From an uncultured Aquimarina sp. (lineage in GTDB: Bacteria; Bacteroidota; Bacteroidia; Flavobacteriales; Flavobacteriaceae), in contig NZ_CANLYD010000012.1 of the NCBI RefSeq assembly GCF_947495315.1, positions 62,001 through 126,000 of the forward strand: a stretch of 64,000 nt of DNA. The letters run 5' to 3'. The notes under the pieces are model-generated. The model was not told the origin of the DNA and ran no database searches. It was given only the letters and a program-made list of their open reading frames with translations. Numbering within the stretch: the stretch's first letter is position 1; every line of letters begins with the position of its first letter. Positions 28,221 through 37,229 of this stretch are shown one piece after another. The position numbers and the translations under genes are program-made.

Positions 28221-29339
28221 ATGACAAAACATAAACCGTCGATTCCATTTTTAGATCTACATAAAATTAATAGTCGTTATCATAAACAACTTAAAAGTCG
28301 GTTTTCTGATTTCTTAGATTCAGGTAGGTATATCAAAGGAGGTTTTGTAGAAGAGTTTGAGCATACGTTTGCCAAATTTTGCGGCACTAAATATTGTATT
28401 GGTGTTGGTAACGGTCTAGATGCACTGACGCTTATTCTAAGAGGATATATTGAATTAGGTAAAATAAATCCTGGTGATGAAGTAATTGTGGCAGCAAACA
28501 CATTTATAGCAACCATTTTGTCTATAAAATATTCTGGACTCAAACCAGTATTGGTAGAACCAGATGAAAAGACTTTTAATCTGGATACTCATCGAATTGA
28601 ACAGTATATAACTGATAAAACAAAAGTAATTCTTCCCACACATCTGTACGGTCAATTAGCAAAGATGAAAGAGATTAATGCAATAGCAAAACAGCATGAT
28701 TTATTGATTATTAGTGATGCTGCTCAGGCACACGGTGCAAAAGATGATAGTGATAATGTGGCTGGAAATCTTTGTAATGCTTCTTCTTTTAGTTTTTATC
28801 CGGCTAAGAATCTTGGAGCATATGGAGATGCGGGTGCAGTAACTACAAATGATGCAGTATTAGCAAAAATTGTAAGAAGTCTAGGTAATTATGGTTCGTC
28901 AATAAAGTATGAAAATGATTATCCGGGAGTAAATTCCAGATTAGATGAATTACAAGCTTCATTTTTGCTAGAAAAACTTAAAGACCTTGAGGAAGATAAT
29001 AAATTACGAAGGCAAATAGCTAAACGATATTTGTCAGAAATTAAAAACGAAAAAATTCAGTTACCATTCTGGGATGGTTCAGAAAATCATGTATTTCATC
29101 TTTTTGTTGTAAGAATAGCTGATCGTTTTGAATTTTGTGATTATTTAGAAAAAACAGGAATAGGATACCTTATACATTATCCAATTCCACCACATCACCA
29201 AAAAGCGTTAAAACAGTTTTCTAACCTTTCATTACCAATCACCGAAAAAATTCACGAAGAAGTAGTAAGTATTCCTTTGAATATAGGCTTAGAAAATCAC
29301 CAAATCGAGCAGATAATAAAGACACTAAATCAATATTAA
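28221..29339 (+). CDS. DegT/DnrJ/EryC1 sugar aminotransferase (FdtB-like)
   Basis: PLP-dependent enzyme of 372 residues from ATG 28221 (an in-frame TTG two codons upstream is less likely). Catalytic Lys196 lies in SFYPAKNLGAYGDAGA and the PLP-pyridine aspartate is Asp166 in ISDAAQAHGA. GNGLDALTLILRGY and HLYGQLA are typical of the VioA/FdtB subgroup. With the FdtA-type ketoisomerase four genes downstream it would convert dTDP-3-keto-6-deoxyhexose to a dTDP-3-amino-3,6-dideoxyhexose. The rmlA and rmlB genes supplying the precursor are not in this window. First of four closely packed genes. Confidence 0.88.
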   Translation: MTKHKPSIPFLDLHKINSRYHKQLKSRFSDFLDSGRYIKGGFVEEFEHTFAKFCGTKYCIGVGNGLDALTLILRGYIELGKINPGDEVIVAANTFIATILSIKYSGLKPVLVEPDEKTFNLDTHRIEQYITDKTKVILPTHLYGQLAKMKEINAIAKQHDLLIISDAAQAHGAKDDSDNVAGNLCNASSFSFYPAKNLGAYGDAGAVTTNDAVLAKIVRSLGNYGSSIKYENDYPGVNSRLDELQASFLLEKLKDLEEDNKLRRQIAKRYLSEIKNEKIQLPFWDGSENHVFHLFVVRIADRFEFCDYLEKTGIGYLIHYPIPPHHQKALKQFSNLSLPITEKIHEEVVSIPLNIGLENHQIEQIIKTLNQY

Positions 29340-29343
29340 TAGA

Positions 29344-30639
29344 GTGAACTCATACTTTGATAAATTAAAAAACAATGTTTTAATTAAAGTTAGCTCTTTT
29401 AATGCGATTGGTGTTTTTGTAAAAATGATTACTGGTGTTATAAGCCTAAAAGTGATAGCAATATTCTTAGGCCCGGAAGGGCTAGCTTTGATGGGTAATC
29501 TTCGTAACGTTTTGACTTCAATACAATCCATAGGTACCTTAGGGTTGTATAATGGAGTTGTAAAATATATAGCAGAATTTAAAAGCAATAAAGAGGAGTT
29601 AATAGCAATGTTATCAACTACCTATCTATTTTGTTTTGTAGTTACTATAATTTTATCAGGTTGGTTATATCTTGATCCTAATTTTTGGAATATACTGATA
29701 TTTGGTAAAGAATATGACTATAGTTTTATTTTTAAAGCGATAGCGATTGCATTACCTTTTTATTCTATCAATACATTATGTCTGGCAATAATCAATGGCT
29801 ATTCTAAATATAAGGTATATATAGGGATTAATATCGCCAGTAGTTTGATAGGTTTATTAATTACTGTCTTTTTAGTATGGGAATATAGGTTGGAAGGTGC
29901 ATTTATAGCGATCATAATAAATCCTGCAATTTCACTTCTAATTACAGTCGTGATTATGACCAAGCTAAAAAATATTATTAAACCTCTAAAGTTTACAAAA
30001 GTCTCTTTGAAATACATAAAAAGACTAAGTTCTTATGCGATAATGGCATTGATATCTGCTACGATATTACCTGCGATTCTTATTAGAATTAGAAATTTAA
30101 TTATTAATACAGATGGAGCAGAAGAAGCAGGATATTGGGAGGCGATACAGAGTATTAGTAGTCAATATATGCTCTTTATAACAACTTTGTTAACGATTTA
30201 TCTGCTGCCTAAATTGGCAGAAATAAAGAGAAGTAAATATTTTAGATTGGAGGTCATAAATTTTTATAAGACAATCTTACCTGTATTTGTTCTTGGGTTC
30301 TTAATTATCTATTTTCTAAGAAATATAATAATCAGAATTCTTTTTTCTGATGATTTTATGCCTATGGAACCTTTGTTTTTATGGCAATTGTTTGGAGATT
30401 TTTTTAAAATAGCTTCTTTAGTAATAGCATACCAGTTCCTGGCTAAAAGAATGTTTTGGTATTATATAATTACAGAGATCATTTCGTTTGGTTTTTTATA
30501 TCTGGCAAGTATTTATTTGATAAATCAATTCGGTTTTATTGGTGCTTCTATGGCGTATTTTTTTAATTATGTCTTTTATTTTCTATTATTGATGCTGGTA
30601 TTCAGGAAATCATTTTTTGGACCAGATAGAGATATTTAA
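29344..30639 (+). CDS. O-antigen translocase (Wzx-like flippase)
   Basis: 431 residues, GTG start 5 bases after the aminotransferase stop. About twelve hydrophobic helices with the polysaccharide-exporter pattern; the N-terminal segment VSSFNAIGVFVKMITGVISLKVIAIFLGPEGLALMGNLRN is characteristic of WzxE-type translocases. It should flip the lipid-linked repeat unit across the inner membrane. Next gene starts 5 bases downstream. Confidence 0.88.
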   Translation: MNSYFDKLKNNVLIKVSSFNAIGVFVKMITGVISLKVIAIFLGPEGLALMGNLRNVLTSIQSIGTLGLYNGVVKYIAEFKSNKEELIAMLSTTYLFCFVVTIILSGWLYLDPNFWNILIFGKEYDYSFIFKAIAIALPFYSINTLCLAIINGYSKYKVYIGINIASSLIGLLITVFLVWEYRLEGAFIAIIINPAISLLITVVIMTKLKNIIKPLKFTKVSLKYIKRLSSYAIMALISATILPAILIRIRNLIINTDGAEEAGYWEAIQSISSQYMLFITTLLTIYLLPKLAEIKRSKYFRLEVINFYKTILPVFVLGFLIIYFLRNIIIRILFSDDFMPMEPLFLWQLFGDFFKIASLVIAYQFLAKRMFWYYIITEIISFGFLYLASIYLINQFGFIGASMAYFFNYVFYFLLLMLVFRKSFFGPDRDI

Positions 30640-30644
30640 TTAAG

Positions 30645-31751
30645 GTGGATCAAAAAAACAACATAAGAGTTTGCATAATGGTTTCTTCTTTAGGAGTAGG
30701 AGGAGCAGAAAGATCGAGTGCTATCTTATCAAAGATGTTGTTAGATTCAGGATATGATGTAACAATCATAAGTATTTTGGATGACATCGTGTATGATTAT
30801 AAAGGAAACTTAGTAAATCTAGAATCGCTAACTTCAGCTTATAGAGGATTACACAAACGCTGGCGTAAGTTTATTATTAGCAGAAAGACACTGAGCAATA
30901 ATAAATTTGATTATATCATTGACGCAGCATCCCGCCCTTCGTGGTTTAAACAATGGTTTATTAATACTTTTGTATATAAGAAAATAGATACGGTGTTTGT
31001 AGTTCATAATTATAACCTAAGTAGTTATTTTCCTAATAATAAGCTTTTAGGTAAGCATTTGTATCAAAATTCATACGAATTAGTAGGGGTTTCTATAGAT
31101 TCGGTGATTCATTTTAAGGAAAAATATGGTTTAGAGAAAGGAAGATGTATATATAATGCATTTGACGAAGCTCATTGGGATATGTTATCAAAAGCTAAGG
31201 TTGATGTACCAGAAGAACCATATATATTATCCTATGGCCGAATTTTGGATGAGGCAAAAAACTATAGCTTTTTAATCAAGACCTATTCTCAATCGAATTT
31301 ACCTAAGCAAGGAATAAAACTTTTTATAATTGGCGATGGTCCGGATAAAGCAAAGATTCAAAACCTTGTTAAATCCTGTGGAATACAAGAATATGTAGTT
31401 TTTAAGGAGTTTTCAGAAAATCCATTTCCATATGTAAAACATGCATTGTTTACTACTTTAACGAGCAATTATGAAGGCTTTCCGATGGTTTTGATAGAAT
31501 CCTTAGCTATGGGAACACCTGTAGTTTCTGTAGACTGTAAATCAGGCCCCTCAGAGGTTATAGTTACAGGTAAGAATGGTATCTTAGTACCGTTCAAAGA
31601 TGCATCCGGATATAGTAGGGCTTTGGACAAAATGATAGACGATCGTGATTTTTACAAAAATTGTAAAGATGGAACGATCGCAAGTGTATCAAAATTTAAA
31701 ATAGAAAATATAATTCCACAATGGCAAGCAATACTTCCACGCAAAAGATAA
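30645..31751 (+). CDS. Glycosyltransferase family 4
   Basis: 368 residues, GTG start. MVSSLGVGGAERSSAILSKML is the classic GT4 N-terminus (GGAE), and the C-terminal domain contains LSYGRILDEAKNYSFLI, IIGDGPDKAKI and NYEGFPMVLIESLAMGTPVVSVDCKSGPSEV, the donor-binding Ex7E region. Retaining transferase acting on the cytosolic side of the inner membrane. Its last 31 bases overlap the start of the fdtA-like gene. Confidence 0.9.
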   Translation: MDQKNNIRVCIMVSSLGVGGAERSSAILSKMLLDSGYDVTIISILDDIVYDYKGNLVNLESLTSAYRGLHKRWRKFIISRKTLSNNKFDYIIDAASRPSWFKQWFINTFVYKKIDTVFVVHNYNLSSYFPNNKLLGKHLYQNSYELVGVSIDSVIHFKEKYGLEKGRCIYNAFDEAHWDMLSKAKVDVPEEPYILSYGRILDEAKNYSFLIKTYSQSNLPKQGIKLFIIGDGPDKAKIQNLVKSCGIQEYVVFKEFSENPFPYVKHALFTTLTSNYEGFPMVLIESLAMGTPVVSVDCKSGPSEVIVTGKNGILVPFKDASGYSRALDKMIDDRDFYKNCKDGTIASVSKFKIENIIPQWQAILPRKR

Positions 31752-32164
31752 AAAACACAACCACCGTTGAGGATTGTAAGATCATAGAGATTCCTAAGAT
31801 AAAAGATCCAAGGGGAAATATAGCGGTAGTGGAGAAGGATGTTATTCCTTTTGAAACGAAACGAGTGTATTATTTATATGATGTTCCCAGTGATGCGAGT
31901 AGAGGTGGCCACGCGCATATAAATTTATGTCAATTTCTTATAGCGTTAAGTGGAAGTTTTGATGTGATTTTACATGATGGTGAAAACCAAAAGAAGGTTA
32001 CCCTTAATAAGCCAAATAAAGGATTATTGATTAAATCCGGAATATGGAGGGAGTTAGAGAATTTTTCTTCTGGTTCAGTTTGCCTTGTACTAGCTTCCGA
32101 AGTTTTTGAAGAAGAAGATTATATCAGAGATTTTAACGACTTTTCACTATTCAAACGCGGATAG
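31721..32164 (+). CDS. fdtA: WxcM/FdtA-like cupin, dTDP-4-keto-6-deoxyglucose 3,4-ketoisomerase
   Basis: 147 residues, single cupin domain. The family signature RGGHAH (61-66) with DPRGNIAVVE, LIALSGSFDVILHDG and ASEVFEEEDYIRDF is complete. The enzyme moves the keto group from C4 to C3 of dTDP-4-keto-6-deoxyhexose, giving the substrate for the FdtB-type aminotransferase at 28221. The ATG at 31721 is the only usable start, so the 31-base overlap with the glycosyltransferase before it appears real. It overlaps the end of the convergent GT2 gene by 18 bases. Confidence 0.9.
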   Translation: MASNTSTQKIKNTTTVEDCKIIEIPKIKDPRGNIAVVEKDVIPFETKRVYYLYDVPSDASRGGHAHINLCQFLIALSGSFDVILHDGENQKKVTLNKPNKGLLIKSGIWRELENFSSGSVCLVLASEVFEEEDYIRDFNDFSLFKRG

Positions 32165-33106
32165 TTTGATACCTGCATTTAAAATTAATTTACTCTTAAT
32201 AGTTTTTAAAAAATTGTAAAGAAATTTAGGAGCTGCCAATAATATTTTTTGTTTTGTATTAAGGTTTTTATAGTCAATTTCTTTTTTATATTTCTTTGCT
32301 GTTTCGTGATCCCCAGCCGATTTATAAAGCAGTGATATTGCATATCGATTTTGATCCAAATATCTTTTCAGACTTTGATTTCCTATTTCCTCTTCATTAA
32401 ACTTATTCAAATCCATAAAATTCCTTTTCAGCGTATTCGTATTCGAAATTCTATTGTTTGCATCTAAAATATAGGTGGCGGTTACATATGTAGCAAGCGC
32501 TACTTCATAGGTAAGGGCAATCCTAATCCAAAGATCCGTATCTTCTCCGGCTCCGTGGGTAATAGAAGTATCAAAAACACCAATTGTATCGAGAATGTTT
32601 TTAGGAACTGCACAGGCTGAAGTCCACGCAATTACGTCTATAAGGCTCGAATCAAAAAAATCTTCAACTAACATAAAAGACTTACCTTGGGAATCAATCT
32701 TATTAAAATTTGCTGTAAAAGTAGCTTTAGAATTAAATCTTTTCTCATATGAGGTTGTGTATAAACCAGCATCTGGAAATTTTTGATATAATTGGGATAA
32801 TATTTCTAGATGATTAGGATACCAGTAATCATCTGCATCAAGAAATGCAATAAGTTTTCCATTCGCTTTTTCTATCCCGAGGTTTCTAGCTATAGAAACA
32901 CCATTGTTTTTGGTGAAAAAATAGTGTATTCTTTTATCGTTGAAATTCAAAACAATTTCTTCACTATGATCAGTAGAGCCATCATTAATAATAATAACTT
33001 CATAATCAACATAACTTTGTTTTAACACGGATGTTAACGTATTAGAAATAGTGTTTCCTTTATTGTACAGTGGTATAATAATTGAAAATAGTGGTTTACT
33101 ACTCAT
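32147..33106 (-). CDS. Glycosyltransferase family 2
   Basis: 319 residues, GT-A fold. FSIIIPLYNKGNTISNTLTSVLKQSY, INDGSTDHS and FLDADDYWYPNHLE (DAD metal motif) are textbook GT2 elements; GAGEDTDLWIR gives the catalytic acidic region. Its start overlaps the end of the GT2 gene before it by 4 bases (ATGA), so the two are translationally coupled. Confidence 0.92.
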   Translation of the reverse strand: MSSKPLFSIIIPLYNKGNTISNTLTSVLKQSYVDYEVIIINDGSTDHSEEIVLNFNDKRIHYFFTKNNGVSIARNLGIEKANGKLIAFLDADDYWYPNHLEILSQLYQKFPDAGLYTTSYEKRFNSKATFTANFNKIDSQGKSFMLVEDFFDSSLIDVIAWTSACAVPKNILDTIGVFDTSITHGAGEDTDLWIRIALTYEVALATYVTATYILDANNRISNTNTLKRNFMDLNKFNEEEIGNQSLKRYLDQNRYAISLLYKSAGDHETAKKYKKEIDYKNLNTKQKILLAAPKFLYNFLKTIKSKLILNAGIKLSAFE

Positions 33107-33990
33107 TTCTTTTGTTGTTGAAAATAGTGGCCGAGTCGATATAGATCAAATATAAGTAATGAGGGATTGTGAGAAATTAAATTTTTCTTGAATAATTTTT
33201 CTGTACACTTATGAAATATTACAACTAGACCGCGAAGTCTGTTTTTTTCAATTTTTGATGCTAAATCCGTAATTTTAGTATCCGTTGGTTTTAATAGTCT
33301 TTTCTGAATTAATGATTGTCGAACTTCTACGGACTCTAGTGATTTTTTTAAAAACACATTGTTGTTTTCCAGTCCTAGGTGAAATACAGGATTATGAATA
33401 TGTTCTATGGTGATTCCTTTAGCTTTAGCATCTAGTGCAAAGAGCGTGTCTTCGCAGGCTAGATTTGGTATATTCTCATTAAAAGTAATTGTCTTAAATA
33501 ATGATTTTCTTATTAAAAAGTTAGAACTAAGAAAGGATAAATAAGGTTTTTCTTTCCTTTCTTTTGCCAAAACAGATTCTTTTTTATGTCCATACTTCCA
33601 TCGAAGCATTTGATCTTTTTTAGGTTTGGTATTTTTGTATAGAAGACCACCTGATATGATTTCTGTTTTAGAAGTAAGTACCTCTACATATTTTTTGATA
33701 AATGTATCACAGTAAGGTTCTATATCTGCATCTAAAAAAAGAAGAAAATCGTATTGAGCTGTTGATGCCAATGAATTTCTAATAGCGCTTCTGCCTATGT
33801 TGTTGGGTAATATCCTATACTCAGAAAAAGACAAGGTATTAATCGCACAGTTTTCTTTGGTATATTCATTAGATCCATCATCAAAAACGAGTATCTCAAA
33901 ATCAATACCAGAAAAAATTGCCTGTTCGTGTATTTCATTTATTAATGAAGTAGTGTTGTAATTATAAACAGGAATTAAAATTGATAACAT
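33103..33990 (-). CDS. Glycosyltransferase family 2
   Basis: 295 residues. Residues 1-12 (MLSILIPVYNYN), VFDDGSNEYTKEN, and FLLFLDADIEP mark a GT2 enzyme. SSNFLIRKSLF and CEDTLFALDAKAKG resemble the acceptor and catalytic parts of galactosyltransferase-like GT2 members. First gene of a two-gene minus-strand unit; the divergent gene on the plus strand starts only 59 bases away, so both promoters share a very short region. Confidence 0.88.
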   Translation of the reverse strand: MLSILIPVYNYNTTSLINEIHEQAIFSGIDFEILVFDDGSNEYTKENCAINTLSFSEYRILPNNIGRSAIRNSLASTAQYDFLLFLDADIEPYCDTFIKKYVEVLTSKTEIISGGLLYKNTKPKKDQMLRWKYGHKKESVLAKERKEKPYLSFLSSNFLIRKSLFKTITFNENIPNLACEDTLFALDAKAKGITIEHIHNPVFHLGLENNNVFLKKSLESVEVRQSLIQKRLLKPTDTKITDLASKIEKNRLRGLVVIFHKCTEKLFKKNLISHNPSLLIFDLYRLGHYFQQQKK

Positions 33991-34049
33991 TTAAAGATGC
34001 TTTACTAGAAGTTTATAATTATTTTTAGGTCAAATTTGTAATTGGATAG

Positions 34050-34904
34050 ATGAGTCACCTCAATAGAGATAAAATAGCCGATCTTATTTTTTTAAAACTC
34101 AAAGATAATGAAGAAGTTTTAAAAAATCACTTTCACCAGACAAGTGAAGGTATTGGATATTTTTATTTAGATGATCTTTTACCGGATGATTTGGCTAGAG
34201 ACATATTTGATAAGTTTCCAAGAACCAAAGATGTAAAGGTTAAAAAAAGTATTCGAGAATATAAGTATGTAGCTGCACAGATGAATAAGTATCATCCATT
34301 ATTAGAAGAGATTATATATGCATTTCAAGATGATAGAATTGTTAATCTTATTGCTGTGATTTGTAATTATAATAATGTGGTGCCTGATAAAAACCTTTAT
34401 GCTGGAGGAATTTCTATGATGGGAAAAGGAAATTACTTAAATCCACATTTAGATAATTCTCATGATAAAGACATAAAGCTATGGCGTGTACTCAATTTAC
34501 TATATTATGTTACTCCAAATTGGGAATCTAGTAATGGAGGAAGCTTGGAATTATGGCCAAACGGATTAAAAAGCGATCCTGTATCAATAAATTCGAAGTT
34601 CAATAGATTGGTGGTTATGGCAACTCACAAGAACTCTTGGCACTCAGTTGGCAAGGTAAAAGAAGATCAAGTACGATGTTGTGTTTCCAATTATTATTTT
34701 TCTACAGAACCTGTAGATGCTAAAACATCTTTTCACGTAACCACATTTAGAGGGAGGCCTGGTCAATTTTTTAAAGATAAAATACTAAAACTAGATTCAT
34801 CTCTGCGAATGGGAGTTCGAAAAATCTTCAAAAAAGGAATTCGAGAAAATCCACATGTGTATAAAAAAGAAGACTCTTCTGAAAAGCCTCAAAATAAAAG
34901 CTAA
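34050..34904 (+). CDS. 2-oxoglutarate/Fe(II)-dependent oxygenase
   Basis: 284 residues with the P4H-type double-stranded beta-helix. The iron ligands are His133 and Asp135 in NPHLDNSHD plus His198 in NSWHSVGKV, and Arg209 is the expected 2-oxoglutarate anchor. Such enzymes hydroxylate peptides or sugars; its position in a glycan region suggests glycan or glycoprotein modification (inference). Its stop overlaps the start of the next gene (TAATG at 34902-34906). Confidence 0.82.
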   Translation: MSHLNRDKIADLIFLKLKDNEEVLKNHFHQTSEGIGYFYLDDLLPDDLARDIFDKFPRTKDVKVKKSIREYKYVAAQMNKYHPLLEEIIYAFQDDRIVNLIAVICNYNNVVPDKNLYAGGISMMGKGNYLNPHLDNSHDKDIKLWRVLNLLYYVTPNWESSNGGSLELWPNGLKSDPVSINSKFNRLVVMATHKNSWHSVGKVKEDQVRCCVSNYYFSTEPVDAKTSFHVTTFRGRPGQFFKDKILKLDSSLRMGVRKIFKKGIRENPHVYKKEDSSEKPQNKS

Positions 34905-36205
34905 TGATAAATACTTTGCTTAAAAATATAAGACAGTATATAAAATCGGAGTTTTTGGTTTATTTTTTTGCCTGTTTTTTGGTTTTATATCGTGGAGTTA
35001 TATACGAATTAGATAGTTACGCCTTTTTGTCAATGGAGATTAATAGATCTTCAGGTTATATTATATTTCTTTCTTTTTTTAAAAAAATATTCGGAAGCTA
35101 TTTTGAATATCCATTGTTGATTGTTCAGCTAACGATCAATATATATGGTGTATGGATTCTTCATACTTGTTTAAGGAGAATTTTAAAGTTTCAAAAGCTA
35201 TTTTCTGTACTAAGCTTATTAATACTTTTAGCTCCATTGTTATATCTTCATCTAACTGCTAATAAACTTCAGACTGAAGCACTTGCATATCCCTTGTATT
35301 TAATTTTTATAGCCAATTGTATTTATGGTTTGGTAAGATTGCAAAAAAAGAATCTGATTTACGGAGCAATGGTTCTACTAATTCTGATTTTTGTTAGAGG
35401 TCAGTTTTTATCTTTAGTTCCGATAGGTTTGATCGTAACCACGTATATGCTAATAATAACTAATAAGAGGAGTTATGCATTGGTTGGATTACTGTTTATT
35501 ACAATTCCATTTTTATCGAACTTATTCGATAAAAGTTTTCATTATTATCAGTATGGACACTTTGTAGCTACACCTTTTACAGGACCAAGCATTGGAGCCG
35601 CTGTTTTTTATGTTTCCGATAAAGAAGATGTAGTGCTTTTTAATTCGAAAGAAGAAAGAGAATATTTTAAATCAGTCAAAAAAAGATTGGATGAAAAAGA
35701 ATGGACAAGTTCATTTGCAAATACTTATGATTCTATAAGTTCATTTGATCATTTTAGACAAAATTATGTCAATATCTGTAATCAAACTATTCATGAATAT
35801 GGATTGCAACATTTTGAGAAAAAAGGGCTGTCTTCTGATATGCAATACATAGCTACGGATAATTTATTACTGAAAATGTATAAGCCGTTATTGTTGGATA
35901 ATTTTAAAGAATGGCTAAAGTTGTATATCCAGAATATTAAGGCATCATTAGGAAATAGTAAATATCTTTTGTTGCATATAGTACTTTTTGCTTTTGGCAT
36001 TTTGTTATTATTAAGGAGAAAAGATTTGGTTTTAGGAAAGTTTATTTCATTTGTTATATTATGTACTTTTTCTAATATTGCGCTTCTTGCCATTGCAACT
36101 CATTCTGATAAACGATATGTTTTTTATAACGATTGGGTACTATTTATTGTTCTTTTTGTTTTTTTAGATAGATATTTTAATACGGTTCCAAAAGAAAAGA
36201 ATTAG
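34904..36205 (+). CDS. Polytopic membrane protein, possible GT-C glycosyltransferase or polymerase
   Basis: 433 residues with about ten hydrophobic helices. An early acidic pair in YELDSYAFLS follows the first helix, and a large soluble loop lies at about 225-340. GT-C transferases and polymerases have this kind of topology, but I see no family-defining motif. Translationally coupled to the oxygenase gene. The unit ends here with no clear hairpin. Confidence 0.6.
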   Translation: MINTLLKNIRQYIKSEFLVYFFACFLVLYRGVIYELDSYAFLSMEINRSSGYIIFLSFFKKIFGSYFEYPLLIVQLTINIYGVWILHTCLRRILKFQKLFSVLSLLILLAPLLYLHLTANKLQTEALAYPLYLIFIANCIYGLVRLQKKNLIYGAMVLLILIFVRGQFLSLVPIGLIVTTYMLIITNKRSYALVGLLFITIPFLSNLFDKSFHYYQYGHFVATPFTGPSIGAAVFYVSDKEDVVLFNSKEEREYFKSVKKRLDEKEWTSSFANTYDSISSFDHFRQNYVNICNQTIHEYGLQHFEKKGLSSDMQYIATDNLLLKMYKPLLLDNFKEWLKLYIQNIKASLGNSKYLLLHIVLFAFGILLLLRRKDLVLGKFISFVILCTFSNIALLAIATHSDKRYVFYNDWVLFIVLFVFLDRYFNTVPKEKN

Positions 36206-36416
36206 TTTTTGTATATACCGAAAACAAAGTCACTGTGGTGTTTTTTTAGTATCCATCTTCAAATTCAAAAAGCTTATTCAGTACTTTTTTCATCATCCAG
36301 TTCCATAATGAGCGAGATCTTTAAGAGCATTCGCTATGGATGTCCATCATATGAAGCTTCATAAATTGTTTTATAATTACTATGAATCCAAGGCATGATT
36401 TTTTCTGACTCCACAC

Positions 36417-37100
36417 TTACCCTTTTCGTTGTACTACTTCGAAAACTTTGTTGCCTTCGCATTTCAATGTTTTTGATGGATATTTAAGTAACAAAGCATA
36501 ATCGTGTGTGGCCATTAAGATGGTATTACCATTTTTATTAATATCCTGTAGTACTTCCATAACTTCCACAGAAGTCTGTGGATCCAAGTTTCCGGTTGGC
36601 TCATCCGCAAGAATGAGTTCTGGGTCATTAAGTAATGCTCTGGCGATTGCGATTCGTTGTTGTTCTCCACCAGATAATTGATATGGGAACTTAAAGTCCT
36701 TGGTTTTCATCCCAACTTTATCCAGTACATTATCAATCTTACTATCCATGGCTTTCTGATCAGTCCAACCAGTAGCTTTTAGTACAAACAATAAATTGTC
36801 CTTTACGGTTCTGTCATTAAGGAGTTTAAAATCCTGAAAAACAATCCCTAATTTTCTTCTTAAAAAAGGAATTTGGTTTTCTTTTAATGTGCTTAAATCA
36901 AAATCTACGATACTGCCTTCTCCCTCTATCAAAGGAATGTCTCCATAAAGAGTTTTCATAAAACTACTTTTTCCGGTACCCGTTTTTCCGATCAGATATA
37001 CAAAATCTCCTTTGTTAACTTCTACATTAACATCTGATAGAATTAGGTTTTCGCGTTGATAGATTGAAGCGTTTTTAAGGCTTAGAACCGGTTCTGACAT
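36417..37100 (-). CDS. ftsE: Cell division ATP-binding protein FtsE
   Basis: ABC ATPase of 227 residues from ATG 37100 (MSEPVLSLKNASIYQ); a longer frame to 37160 adds a non-homologous stretch and is rejected. Walker A GKTGTGKSS at 38-46, Q-loop FQDFKLLNDRTVKDN, signature LSGGEQQR at 142-149, Walker B LILADEP at 162-168 and switch MATHDY. FtsEX controls peptidoglycan hydrolases at the septum. FtsX is not adjacent. It interrupts the glycan region on the opposite strand. Confidence 0.9.
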   Translation of the reverse strand: MSEPVLSLKNASIYQRENLILSDVNVEVNKGDFVYLIGKTGTGKSSFMKTLYGDIPLIEGEGSIVDFDLSTLKENQIPFLRRKLGIVFQDFKLLNDRTVKDNLLFVLKATGWTDQKAMDSKIDNVLDKVGMKTKDFKFPYQLSGGEQQRIAIARALLNDPELILADEPTGNLDPQTSVEVMEVLQDINKNGNTILMATHDYALLLKYPSKTLKCEGNKVFEVVQRKG

Positions 37101-37229
37101 AGTATGAGATTCTGAATTTATTAATTTTAGTAAAAGTAAAAAGTTTATGCAATAATGCATTTATTAAAAATGTTTTTTTATCCACGTTGATTTTAAGTAC
37201 TTTTCCAAAGAATTCATATCACATACATT

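Noticed and set aside
36206..36416. Possible small gene or RNA between the membrane protein and ftsE
   Set aside because: No ORF, no stable hairpin with a T tract and no recognisable promoter could be supported.
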